Part shown: positions 1 to 6,060 of the stretch, piece after piece
Layout of the letters: every line of letters begins with the position of its first letter
Numbering within the stretch: the stretch's first letter is position 1
Assembly (NCBI GenBank): GCA_003520455.1
Contig: DOUV01000805.1
Span: forward strand, 1-6,208
Direction: 5' to 3'
DNA from: Chloroflexota bacterium
GTDB lineage: Bacteria; Chloroflexota; Anaerolineae; Ardenticatenales; Ardenticatenaceae
Length of the DNA: 6,208 bases
Program-made: the position numbers and the translations under genes
Notes under the pieces: generated by a model
Database searches by the model: none
Told to the model about the DNA's origin: nothing
What the model saw: the letters and a program-made list of their open reading frames with translations, nothing else

Positions 1-111
1 GGCCGAAGTGGTCGGCACCCCGGCGCGGGGCGCCACCGTAGGCGCTAAGGTCGCGGAGCGGCAGCCGGCCAGGGCACTGGCCAATACGAAGAACGCCAGG
101 AAGCGGCGCAA
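1..111 (-). CDS. Lipoprotein, N-terminal fragment (runs off left edge)
   Basis: The first 37 codons of a gene are visible and stay open to base 1. Translation from a TTG at 109-111 gives a short basic start (MRRF), a hydrophobic core (residues 4-14) and the lipobox L-A-G-C with Cys17. This is a textbook signal for lipid attachment by Lgt and cleavage by signal peptidase II. After Cys17 comes a Ser/Thr/Ala/Pro-rich stretch, typical of the flexible tether of surface lipoproteins. The TTG start is supported by an SD match GGAGG at 119-123, seven bases upstream. The upstream GTG at 126-128 is in another frame. The mature domain lies outside the window, so the function (for example a solute-binding protein or a surface enzyme) cannot be stated. 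The gene is divergent from the membrane-protein gene at 259-633. Confidence 0.72.
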   Translation of the reverse strand, partial: MRRFLAFFVLASALAGCRSATLAPTVAPRAGVPTTSA

Positions 112-143
112 CGATATTCCTCCCTCACCAAGATGCGGCCGCA

Positions 144-188
144 CAATAGCACTGCCGGGCCCTCGGCCCAAATCCGGTGAGGCTATTG
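144..188. repeat. Inverted repeat between divergent genes
   Basis: Perfect 7-bp arms CAATAGC (144-150) and GCTATTG (182-188) flank a GC-rich 31-bp centre. The centre contains a smaller inverted repeat, GGGCC-CTC-GGCCC (157-169). The left arm overlaps a weak minus-strand -10-like hexamer (TATTGT, 143-148) that could serve the lipoprotein gene, though no good -35 accompanies it. The right arm ends 17 bp before the -35 of the plus-strand promoter. It could be an operator or a hairpin in the lipoprotein leader. Arms this short could also occur by chance. Confidence 0.3.
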
Positions 189-205
189 GGGGCGGGCGCG
201 ACGCA

Positions 206-234
206 TTGACAGCCGGAAATGGTAACGCTATGAT
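206..234 (+). promoter_or_regulatory. Sigma-70-type promoter for the small membrane-protein gene
   Basis: A perfect -35 hexamer TTGACA (206-211) is followed by a 17-bp spacer and the -10 hexamer TATGAT (229-234, five of six matches). Transcription should start near 241. That leaves a leader of about 18 bases, just enough for the SD sequence AAAGGAG (244-250) and the GTG start at 259. Hexamers, spacing and position all agree. Confidence 0.85.
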
Positions 235-258
235 CGCGGCTCGAAAGGAGAGTGCCAC

Positions 259-633
259 GTGGATATTGTGTTGAGCTTACACTCGCTCAATCGGTGGCTA
301 ATCATTGCTCTGGCAGTGATCGTCACACTGCTCAGTGCGTGGGGCTATTTCGCAAAGCGTCTTTACACTCCTCTAGAAGATCGCTTAGGGCTGATCTATG
401 TAGCGCTGCTGGATATCCAGATTCTCCTCGGTGTTCTGCTTTTTTTGCTTGGTCATATCTCTCAATCGAGCGTGCTCCATGCGCTTGTGATGCTCACCGC
501 GATTGTGGTCGCTCACATCGGGCGTGCCCGCGCTCGCCGGGCCAATCTGCCAGCCGCTAAGCACGTGATGCAGGGGCTTGGAAGCTTTCTGAGTCTTGCT
601 ATCATCGGCGGCGGTTTGCCGTTCGTCACCTGA
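259..633 (+). CDS. Small four-helix integral membrane protein, function unknown
   Basis: A 124-residue protein made almost entirely of membrane helices, at about residues 12-30, 43-65, 71-88 and 104-121. The motif H8-S-L-N-R-W at the start, D52-x-Q before a Leu-rich helix, H74 at the head of helix 3, H86-x-G-R at its end and K101-H102 before helix 4 resemble a group of small bacterial membrane proteins. Members of that group are often auto-labelled 'cytochrome b'-like, apparently because of scattered histidines. That resemblance is from memory, and heme binding is not shown. The loop between helices 3 and 4 is Arg-rich (GRARARRAN), so it should face the cytoplasm. The GTG start is fixed by AAAGGAG eight bases upstream and by the promoter at 206-234. 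It appears to be a single-gene unit ending in the hairpin at 667-771. Confidence 0.85.
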   Translation: MDIVLSLHSLNRWLIIALAVIVTLLSAWGYFAKRLYTPLEDRLGLIYVALLDIQILLGVLLFLLGHISQSSVLHALVMLTAIVVAHIGRARARRANLPAAKHVMQGLGSFLSLAIIGGGLPFVT

Positions 634-666
634 CCGTGCTGGGACCGGTCGGCCGTATCACTCGCG

Positions 667-771
667 ACGCCCGCTTCCAGAAGGTTTGAGCATTTGCCTG
701 GGTACGGATGGCACCGCCACCCGTACCCAGGCAAATAGACAACTTTCATTCAAGCGGGCGTTGTTGTTTTC
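667..771 (+). terminator. Nested hairpin with U-rich tail at a convergent gene end
   Basis: The outer arms 667-676 (ACGCCCGCTT) and 752-761 form a perfect 10-bp stem. Within it, 681-686 pairs with 741-746 (6 bp, one G-U). The core is a perfect 16-bp stem, 692-707 (ATTTGCCTGGGTACGG) with 721-736, capped by TGGC/GCCA (709-712/716-719) and a three-base loop. On the plus strand the outer stem runs directly into TGTTGTTTTCT, as in an intrinsic terminator. No T-run follows on the minus strand. It most likely terminates the 259-633 transcript, whose stop codon is 34 bases upstream. It is much longer than a standard terminator and could also block minus-strand transcription or be a processed small RNA. 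Confidence 0.65.
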
Positions 772-825
772 TAATCCGCGGATGGCTCGTCAGGCGGAAC
801 CTGTGAAGGGGCTGGCGCTGACGGC

Positions 826-1740
826 TCACTCGGGGCTTTCAGGACGGAGATCCAGGATGGTATCGTCGTGAGCGTAGTCGCGGGTTTTGTAACGGGTAAT
901 CTGGCTCAGACGCTTGACGATCTCGCTGATCTTGCGCGCGTTCCGTTCGAGGATTGCCAGCATAGGGTAGTTGGGGTCGCTCTGATCGGAGCGTTGGAGC
1001 AGGATCGAGGTGTAGCCGATGATGACGGTCAAGGGCTGGTTGAGTTCGTGAGCCGCGGCGCCTGCCATCTGGATGGCCACCTTCTGACGCTCGGCCTCGA
1101 TCAGTCGTTCCTGGGCCGACTGGAGCTCTTGATAGGCTTGCTGCAAGTCGTGGTATAGCGAGGCATTGGCGATGGCAATACCCGCCTGCCTGGTGAGGCG
1201 TTCGAAGAACCGCAGATCGTCGTCGCCCAGGCGGCGCGGCGAACGACTGGCAATGCCCAGCGTGCCGCGCACGCTGCCCTTGGCGACCAACGGGGCCGCA
1301 GCCAGGCTCTGGATCCCCAGGGCGGCAAGGCCCGAGAGCCTTTCGTCGTCCCCGCTGGCGGCGGACACCAGGATGGGCCGGCCTTCCGCCAGGACGACCG
1401 TGCTTAGCTGCTCGATGGCCTGCACCGCGACTAACGCGGCTTTACCCAAGCTATCGAGGCCGCGGGCGGCGACCAGGCGCAGGGTGTTGGAGGCCTCGCC
1501 ACCCAGGTAGATCGCCCCGATATCGACGTGAACCGCATTCAAGACGTACTCGAGAGTCTCGGCAGCCACGGCGTTCACGTCGACGGTTGCTGCCGGCGGT
1601 TCGACCATTGCGGTGAGGGCTGCTTCGAGAAACTGCTTCTCGATCATCTGGCGAGCGAGCTGCTCGCGCACGCGAGCCAGTTCGGTCCGGAGCGCCTCGG
1701 TTTCAACGTGGAGTGGGCCGGCTGGTGAGGAAGCGTCCAT
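826..1740 (-). CDS. GAF-domain protein with HisKA phosphoacceptor module and no ATPase domain
   Basis: A 304-residue soluble protein. Residues 12-42 look like a coiled coil. Residues about 52-195 read as a GAF sensor domain (A-A-P-L...G-T-L-G-I-A-S, then a linker ending Q-A-G-I-A-I-A-N-A). Residues 196-222 form a signalling helix rich in Gln and Glu. A HisKA dimerisation and phosphoacceptor segment follows, with the H-box AAHELNQPL (His231, Glu232, Asn234, Pro236) and the second helix at about 258-283. A normal histidine kinase would continue with about 120 residues of HATPase_c carrying N, G1 and G2 boxes. Here the protein ends 21 residues after helix 2. No HATPase-like sequence follows in any frame down to the left-hand genes. 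It therefore cannot bind ATP in the usual way and may be a phosphotransfer or dimerisation partner. The ATG start is supported by GAGGAGG at 1745-1751. No response regulator lies in the window. The GAF ligand is unknown. Confidence 0.85.
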   Translation of the reverse strand: MDASSPAGPLHVETEALRTELARVREQLARQMIEKQFLEAALTAMVEPPAATVDVNAVAAETLEYVLNAVHVDIGAIYLGGEASNTLRLVAARGLDSLGKAALVAVQAIEQLSTVVLAEGRPILVSAASGDDERLSGLAALGIQSLAAAPLVAKGSVRGTLGIASRSPRRLGDDDLRFFERLTRQAGIAIANASLYHDLQQAYQELQSAQERLIEAERQKVAIQMAGAAAHELNQPLTVIIGYTSILLQRSDQSDPNYPMLAILERNARKISEIVKRLSQITRYKTRDYAHDDTILDLRPESPE

Positions 1741-1943
1741 CCGTCCTCCTCAGGAAGATGGTGCTTGGATCTGGCAGGCTTGCCGAACGACGCAAGATAC
1801 AGAGATGAATGAGGAATCAAAACGGCCTGCAGTAACGACGACGAACAGTTGGGGCGGCCTGCCTCTAACAGCCTCTCAGAGCAAGCCGAAGATCTTTTCC
1901 GGCTCGATCCGAGGGTCACGATCTGGTTCTCAGAGAGGACTCT
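1741..1943 (-). other. Intergenic region between the TPR and GAF-HisKA genes
   Basis: This 203-bp stretch has no supported gene. Next to the GAF-HisKA start is a strong SD sequence (GAGGAGG, 1745-1751, four-base spacer). Further upstream the best -10-like hexamer (TATCTT) has only a poorly spaced -35 (TTGATT, 15-bp spacer), so I do not call a promoter. No intrinsic terminator for the TPR gene is visible: the short palindromic piece around AAGATCTT near 1890 lacks a T-run. Read-through from the TPR gene is possible. Confidence 0.5.
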
Positions 1944-3461
1944 CTACGGAAGCTGAAGCCAATTCAGAATGTGGCAGGCCGCTGGCTGCTGGGAGAACCG
2001 CTCGCTGTGGCGGACGGCCACGATCGCGCTGAGCGGCTGGTCACCGGCGACGACGCCAACCTGATAGGTGGTCACTACGGAGTTAATTGGGAGGTCATAG
2101 CGACCAGGTGGATCAACTTTCGAGACGCCGGTATAGACATTGCCCCACTCATCCACAGCACGGACCGTGACCCCCGGCACCGGCGCGCCTTCGCTGTTGC
2201 GAACCAACCCGCGGATTGAATGGCCGGTGCAGGTCGCGCTGAAGTTCTCACCCACGTTACCATCGAGCGCATAGGGATACGGGCTCTGGGTCGCTGTGGG
2301 GGAGGCATTCGGCTCAGCGCCTCCTCCACCCACCCCGGCCCCACTGCCGACGCGAGGGACAGGGGTGGCGAGGACTCGCTGCTGACAGCGCTGGTCGGCA
2401 ATCGGGAGGCGCTCAGCTGCTTGAGTGTTGAGCCCTAAGGCCAGAGCCGCCCGGTACTGCTGGCCGGCCTCGCACCAGATCCCGCGTTCCCAGAAAGCGT
2501 CGCCGTAGCGGAGGTGGGCGTTCGCCAGGCGTTCGGCGACGTCGAAATACTTGGGGTCAATCAAGTAGGCGCGGCGGAACTCGATGGCGGCGCGTTCCCA
2601 GTCCTGCTGGTCCGCGGCCTCAAGACCAGCCCGATAGGACGAGGCGAGTTGGCGCTGCTGCAGCGCGGACTCGGCATCGGGCTGGATCGCTAAGGCCTGG
2701 TCGAAATGACGAATGGCGGTGGTGAAGTCCTTCGCATCGCGCGCGGCCGTCGCCGCGCGCATGTGGGTGTCGAAGAGTAGCGGCTCGAGTTCGTCGCGCC
2801 GGAACGTTCGGTTCAGGCTGCGAACCTGCTCGAGTGTGACTGCGGCGGCCTCCCAGCGACCAGCCGCGAGGTCTTGTTGGGCTTGTTGCCAGAGCTGTTC
2901 AGCCTGCTGGGGTTTTGGCGTGGCTGTTGGGATCTGAATCGCGGAAACTGGAGTTCCAGCTTGGGCCGCTTCGGCGGCGGCCAACTCCTGGCGGGCAGCT
3001 TCAAAATCCGGTTCCAAATGTACGGCCTCGCGGAAAGAGGCGGCGGCAAGCTCGTAGTTGCCCTCTCGCATCAGTTGGCGGCCCTGCTCGAAATAGGTGA
3101 TCGCCTGCTGGCGCTCGGCGTTGTCGCGGTCGCGCAGGCCCTGGTAGACTCCCACAATCCCAAAGACGACCAGCGCCAGTGCCAGAACGATGGCACTCAG
3201 CACAAAGAGACCCAGCCAGAAGCGCACGCTGCGCCTTTGTACCTGTGGTGGTGTCACCAGAGGTACGGGGCTTCGGTGCCCTTCGTCGAGGAGCTGTGGC
3301 AAGAGTGGATCGTCGTCTTCGGAAAGCGCCTGCTCGAGCGGAGCCCCGTCGCGATGGGCACCGCACCAGGGGCAGCGTACCCTGTCGTGGCGGACCCAGG
3401 CGCCGCAGTTGTCGCACACGCGAAGCGCCTCCTCCGTCGAGGATCTGTCGGTAAGGGTCAA
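1944..3461 (-). CDS. Zinc-ribbon / transmembrane / TPR protein with C-terminal carboxypeptidase-regulatory-like domain
   Basis: A 505-residue single-pass membrane protein. Residues 16-33 form a zinc ribbon (C16-x2-C19 and C30-x2-C33, CPWCG in the second knuckle). An acidic and then Pro-rich linker follows. Residues 81-107 are one strong membrane helix, preceded by Arg76, Arg77 and Arg80, so the N-terminus should stay inside and the rest outside. About five TPR-like helical pairs follow at 119-152, 187-219, 229-262, 273-304 and 310-343, with the usual A-x-x-x-F-x-x-A and L-x-P-D patterns. The first two are separated by a linker with PTATPKP. After a Gly-rich and Ser/Pro/Thr-rich spacer (371-395), residues about 411-485 (IRGLVRNSEGAPVPGVTVRA) resemble carboxypeptidase-regulatory-like or CNA-B beta-sandwich domains. 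Cys411 and Cys496 could form a disulfide. The TTG start is supported by GAGGTG five bases upstream and by a close promoter. The role is probably scaffolding or cell-envelope protein interaction. No catalytic residues are seen. Confidence 0.85.
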   Translation of the reverse strand: MTLTDRSSTEEALRVCDNCGAWVRHDRVRCPWCGAHRDGAPLEQALSEDDDPLLPQLLDEGHRSPVPLVTPPQVQRRSVRFWLGLFVLSAIVLALALVVFGIVGVYQGLRDRDNAERQQAITYFEQGRQLMREGNYELAAASFREAVHLEPDFEAARQELAAAEAAQAGTPVSAIQIPTATPKPQQAEQLWQQAQQDLAAGRWEAAAVTLEQVRSLNRTFRRDELEPLLFDTHMRAATAARDAKDFTTAIRHFDQALAIQPDAESALQQRQLASSYRAGLEAADQQDWERAAIEFRRAYLIDPKYFDVAERLANAHLRYGDAFWERGIWCEAGQQYRAALALGLNTQAAERLPIADQRCQQRVLATPVPRVGSGAGVGGGGAEPNASPTATQSPYPYALDGNVGENFSATCTGHSIRGLVRNSEGAPVPGVTVRAVDEWGNVYTGVSKVDPPGRYDLPINSVVTTYQVGVVAGDQPLSAIVAVRHSERFSQQPAACHILNWLQLP

Positions 3462-3502
3462 GCGGGCACCTCGTTTATGCCGGGGAAGTCGAATGACGAG
3501 CC

Positions 3503-3531
3503 ATTATAGCGGGGGCCAGCCTGGTTGTCGA
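3503..3531 (-). promoter_or_regulatory. Sigma-70-type promoter for the TPR gene
   Basis: On the minus strand, TCGACA (3526-3531, five of six -35 matches) is separated by exactly 17 bp from a perfect TATAAT (3503-3508). Transcription should start near 3496, about 35 bases before the TTG start at 3461. The leader contains the SD sequence GAGGTG. This makes the TPR gene independent of the upstream hydrolase gene. Confidence 0.8.
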
Positions 3532-3538
3532 ACCCGTC

Positions 3539-3550
3539 TCACCATGGTGA
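3539..3550. promoter_or_regulatory. 12-bp perfect palindrome upstream of the TPR promoter
   Basis: TCACCATGGTGA reads the same on both strands and lies 7 bp upstream of the -35 hexamer of the TPR promoter. The length and position fit a binding site for a dimeric regulator. No second copy was noticed at the other promoters in the window, so this is a candidate only. Confidence 0.35.
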
Positions 3551-3554
3551 TGGC

Positions 3555-3593
3555 CAGACTGCCCCTATCATTTATGAGTGGGGTCGAAGTCTG
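3555..3593. repeat. Imperfect inverted repeat upstream of the TPR promoter
   Basis: Arms CAGACT (3555-3560) and AGTCTG (3588-3593) pair perfectly. After a small internal loop, CCCC (3562-3565) pairs with GGGG (3580-3583), enclosing an AT-richer 14-base loop. There is no T-run on either side, so it is not a standard terminator. It could stabilise the 3' end of the hydrolase transcript or be part of a regulatory region with the neighbouring palindrome. Confidence 0.35.
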
Positions 3594-3611
3594 CCTGAGG
3601 GTATGGTTGTT

Positions 3612-3627
3612 CGCCGCTGTCGCGGCG
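3612..3627 (-). other. Short GC-rich hairpin after the hydrolase stop codon
   Basis: CGCCGC (3612-3617) and GCGGCG (3622-3627) pair perfectly around a four-base loop, 43 bases past the hydrolase stop. No U-tract follows on the minus strand, so intrinsic termination is doubtful. It could be a Rho-dependent pause site or an mRNA 3' cap. Confidence 0.25.
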
Positions 3628-3669
3628 CTGGCGGTAAGCGCGATCGCGATGAGGTTCACACGGCAGCGG

Positions 3670-5484
3670 CTAAGTCGGGCGGAATCGCCGCCAGAGCAGT
3701 ACACTCAGAATCGCCGCTGCCAGCGTACTCCCCAGAATCACGAGCAGGAGAGTAGTGTTTCGGCTGAGACCTGTCCGGGCCGGGAAAATGGAGGAGCGCC
3801 TTACGGCTGGTTCAGGACTGGCCGTTGGGGTTGTGGTTACACTGGGCGAGGGCGTCGCGCTCGCGGTGGACGAGGCTGTCAGGCTGGGGGAGGGTGTCGC
3901 GCTCGGCGCGGGCGAGGGTGTGGCAGTCGCCGTGGGAGACGGGCCTCCGCCGGCAGTGGTTGGCAAGGTTGCTGTGGGAGGAGGGTTCGAATCGGGCGCG
4001 GCTGTTGTCGTCGGTTCGGGTGAGATGGTCACTTCGACCGTCAGGGTCGGCGGTGGGCCGGTCGCGACGGGCGACGCCAGTCCGTCACCAGCTGGTCGAG
4101 GAATCTGGAGATCCATTCCGGGTCCTTCGACCAGCAAGTAGGTGGTACCGGCAATCTCGCCTACTGCCGGTGGGAGCGTCAGAGCGTATCCCCCGCCATG
4201 GGCGGTGAGAATCTCGACCGGGCCAAGCTCATCGACCAGGAGGGCCTGGTTGGCCTCGGTAGGTACGATGGCACGGCGCGCGGTTGGTCCAGTATTCCAC
4301 ACGATCGTGGTCTGCCCGAGTTCGCCCCGCTCGACGACAACCCGCCGGACAGGGCCATCCTGGAGGAGGTGGGCACTGGTGTAGTGCCCGAGATAGGTGA
4401 CGAGCGCGCGATAGGTCCAGAACACGGGCCGGACGCTTCCATCTTTGCGGATCATACCGTACGGCTCGACACCTTCTGCGAGACTGCTCTCGTCGCGCGT
4501 CTTGTAGAGGGAAACGCGTTCGGCACCAGCAGCCAATCCCAAGGCCCAGGCCTGGATCACAAAGTTGGCCTGCTGTTCCAGGCTGATCGGAAAGCGCAGA
4601 CCGGGCGCCGGGTGGAGTGGATCACTGCTGGGCGGGGCATTGGTCTCGTTGATCCAGAGCCGCTTATTGCCCAGCCCGTGGCGGTCAAGTTCCATGCGGA
4701 AATACCGCGTGACGTCCCAGACCTGCTGAGGTTTGAAGTAGATGTGGAGCGAGGCGACGTCGAAGAAGCTGTCCTCGGCCGCTGCCTCGGGGTCGGCCAC
4801 AATGGCATCGAGTAAGCGCTTGAAATACTGCTCTCGCCCGTACTCGTAGTCCCACCAGTACGTGGTTGCTGCGAGGTGAATCACCGCGTCGGGGTTGGCC
4901 GCCTTCGCGGCTCGCCGGGCGATCTTCAGCAGTTGAACGTAATCCTGAACGGAGCCATCCCAGGTGAAGCCGGGATGGTTCGGCTCCCAGATATCGGGCT
5001 CGTTCCAGATGATCCAATGGTTGATCTGCCCCTTGTAGCGTTGGGCCAGCCGGTAGATGAATTGTCCCCACAGATTGTTGGGGTCATCGTAGGAGAGGTA
5101 GAGGCCAGCAGGCACGGCGTGGGGACTCCCGGTATCGCTTGCCCAGGCAGGCGTTCCGGCGACGATGCCGGCCAGCTCGCGGTTGGCGTTTAGCTCTTGG
5201 TTCAATACGCCATCGGGAAAGTAGAAGGCGTTCCAGTCGTGCGGGCCACCCGGCTGGACCTGATGCCACCAGAACAGGATGCGAGTCCAGCCAACGCCAG
5301 CTGCCGTCGCAGCCTCAGGGGCAGTGTAGGCCTCGACCGCGCCAAAGCGAACGTCACGCAGCGGGGGTGGCGGCGGGAGCGATTGATCGGGACCGTCGGC
5401 GCTCGCTATCGGAGCGACGAACGCGCTGAGGAACACGGCAATGAGGATGGGTTGCAAGCAGCGACGGAGCCCGAAGAGGTGCAT
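3670..5484 (-). CDS. Secreted, membrane-anchored clan GH-A glycoside hydrolase
   Basis: A 604-residue protein. Residues 1-29 are a signal peptide (basic start, hydrophobic 12-24, cleavage expected after A27-S-A29). Residues about 45-370 read as a (beta/alpha)8 barrel of clan GH-A: WIIWNEPD at 157-164 gives the acid/base Glu162 after strand 4, H247 lies in the SLHIYF strand, and LWINET (276-281) gives the candidate nucleophile Glu280. A smaller beta-rich domain follows (about 378-460). Residues 473-562 are a Pro/Ser/Thr-rich stalk, likely O-glycosylated or simply extended. A membrane helix at about 577-597 ends in WRRFRPT, which would hold the enzyme on the outer face of the membrane. The combination resembles GH39- or GH5-type enzymes and unassigned GH-A relatives. 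The substrate cannot be named from sequence alone. The ATG start gives a complete signal peptide. The gene lies 54 bp after moaC on the same strand. Confidence 0.85.
   Translation of the reverse strand: MHLFGLRRCLQPILIAVFLSAFVAPIASADGPDQSLPPPPPLRDVRFGAVEAYTAPEAATAAGVGWTRILFWWHQVQPGGPHDWNAFYFPDGVLNQELNANRELAGIVAGTPAWASDTGSPHAVPAGLYLSYDDPNNLWGQFIYRLAQRYKGQINHWIIWNEPDIWEPNHPGFTWDGSVQDYVQLLKIARRAAKAANPDAVIHLAATTYWWDYEYGREQYFKRLLDAIVADPEAAAEDSFFDVASLHIYFKPQQVWDVTRYFRMELDRHGLGNKRLWINETNAPPSSDPLHPAPGLRFPISLEQQANFVIQAWALGLAAGAERVSLYKTRDESSLAEGVEPYGMIRKDGSVRPVFWTYRALVTYLGHYTSAHLLQDGPVRRVVVERGELGQTTIVWNTGPTARRAIVPTEANQALLVDELGPVEILTAHGGGYALTLPPAVGEIAGTTYLLVEGPGMDLQIPRPAGDGLASPVATGPPPTLTVEVTISPEPTTTAAPDSNPPPTATLPTTAGGGPSPTATATPSPAPSATPSPSLTASSTASATPSPSVTTTPTASPEPAVRRSSIFPARTGLSRNTTLLLVILGSTLAAAILSVLLWRRFRPT
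3799..4068 (-). repeat. Low-complexity Pro/Ser/Thr stalk coding repeats
   Basis: This part of the hydrolase gene encodes residues 473-562, almost only P, S, T, A, V and E. At the DNA level it holds imperfect direct repeats. On the plus strand, GGGCGAGGGCGTCGCGCTCG (3844-3863) recurs with 18 of 20 matches at 3886-3905 and with 16 of 20 at 3910-3929. The offsets (42 and 24 bases) are whole codons, so the repeats can grow or shrink without breaking the frame. This suggests a stalk of variable length between strains. Confidence 0.7.
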
Positions 5485-5488
5485 GAGT

Positions 5489-5510
5489 CCACCATGCCGT
5501 ACAGTGGTGG
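5489..5510 (-). promoter_or_regulatory. Hairpin over the hydrolase ribosome-binding site
   Basis: On the minus strand, CCACCA (5505-5510) pairs with TGGTGG (5489-5494) around a 10-base loop. The 3' arm is the only SD-like sequence (GGTGG) before the hydrolase ATG at 5484. The stem would hide it when formed, so translation may be weak or depend on ribosomes arriving from moaC upstream. A 6-bp stem is modest and could be chance. Confidence 0.35.
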
Positions 5511-5538
5511 TGCTGCACGGCCGACGAGCGATGCGACG

Positions 5539-6021
5539 CTACTCGAGAACGAGATCACCGCTCTTTCCGCCATGCTTCTCGGCAAGGCGGATATCGGTGA
5601 TGCGCATCGTTCGATCCGCGGCCTTGGCCATATCATAGATGGTCAAGGCCGCGGCGCTGACTGCCGTCAAAGCCTCCATCTCGACGCCGGTCTGGCCTCG
5701 GGTTTTGACACGGGCCTCGATTTCAATGGCAGCCGGAACGGCATCGGGGTCGGTGAGGGTGAAGTCGAGGCTCACGTGGGTCAGGCGCAACGGATGGCAC
5801 ATTGGTATCAGTTCGTGCGTTCGCTTCGCCGCCATGATCCCGGCGATTTGGGCCACGGTGAGGACGTCCCCCTTCTTGACCTCACCGGCCCGGATCAGAC
5901 GCAGGGTCGCAGGCGCCATCACCACTCGCCCCCGTGCGATCGCCAGCCGCTCTGTCTCCGCTTTGGCACCCACATCCACCATGCGAGCGCGCCCTTGCTC
6001 ATCGAGATGCGTCAAGCCCAC
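5539..6021 (-). CDS. moaC: Cyclic pyranopterin monophosphate synthase MoaC
   Basis: A 160-residue cytoplasmic enzyme of molybdenum cofactor synthesis. Together with the radical SAM enzyme MoaA it makes cyclic pyranopterin monophosphate from GTP: MoaC converts 3',8-cyclo-7,8-dihydro-GTP. The family signatures are all present: [16 protein letters not shown] at the N-terminus, the substrate-pocket motif PMCHP (73-77, His76), [16 protein letters not shown] (106-121), YDMAKA (129-134) with the catalytic Asp130 and Lys133, and GGKSG (151-155) near the end. Length is normal and no key residue is missing. The GTG start puts the N-terminus where MoaC proteins normally begin and is preceded by AGGGAGAA within ten bases. 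No other moa, moe or mog gene is in the window, so the pathway genes are scattered in this genome. It follows an rRNA operon terminator and precedes the hydrolase gene by 54 bp. Confidence 0.97.
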   Translation of the reverse strand: MGLTHLDEQGRARMVDVGAKAETERLAIARGRVVMAPATLRLIRAGEVKKGDVLTVAQIAGIMAAKRTHELIPMCHPLRLTHVSLDFTLTDPDAVPAAIEIEARVKTRGQTGVEMEALTAVSAAALTIYDMAKAADRTMRITDIRLAEKHGGKSGDLVLE

Positions 6022-6060
6022 AGATCTTCTCCCTGGAGGGACAGATTGAGCACTGGTCCT

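Noticed and set aside
634..825. A frameshifted HATPase_c domain downstream of the HisKA protein
   Set aside because: None of the frames here shows N-box or G-box motifs. The region is occupied by the nested hairpin, so the missing domain is not simply out of frame.
2874..3509. Plus-strand open frame (211 codons) opposite the TPR gene
   Set aside because: It covers the zinc ribbon, membrane helix and first TPR units of the minus-strand gene. It has no SD or promoter and no domain.
3639..3648. Palindrome CGCGATCGCG
   Set aside because: It contains the octamer GCGATCGC, which is common in GC-rich genomes. It is isolated, with no paired signal or repeat copies nearby.
3504..3704. Minus-strand 66-codon frame with a hydrophobic stretch, between hydrolase and TPR genes
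   Set aside because: It has no SD sequence, overlaps the hydrolase end in another frame, and its 3' end overlaps the TATAAT of the TPR promoter.
4198..4815. Plus-strand open frame (205 codons) opposite the hydrolase barrel
   Set aside because: It lies wholly within the catalytic region of the hydrolase on the other strand, with no translation signal of its own.
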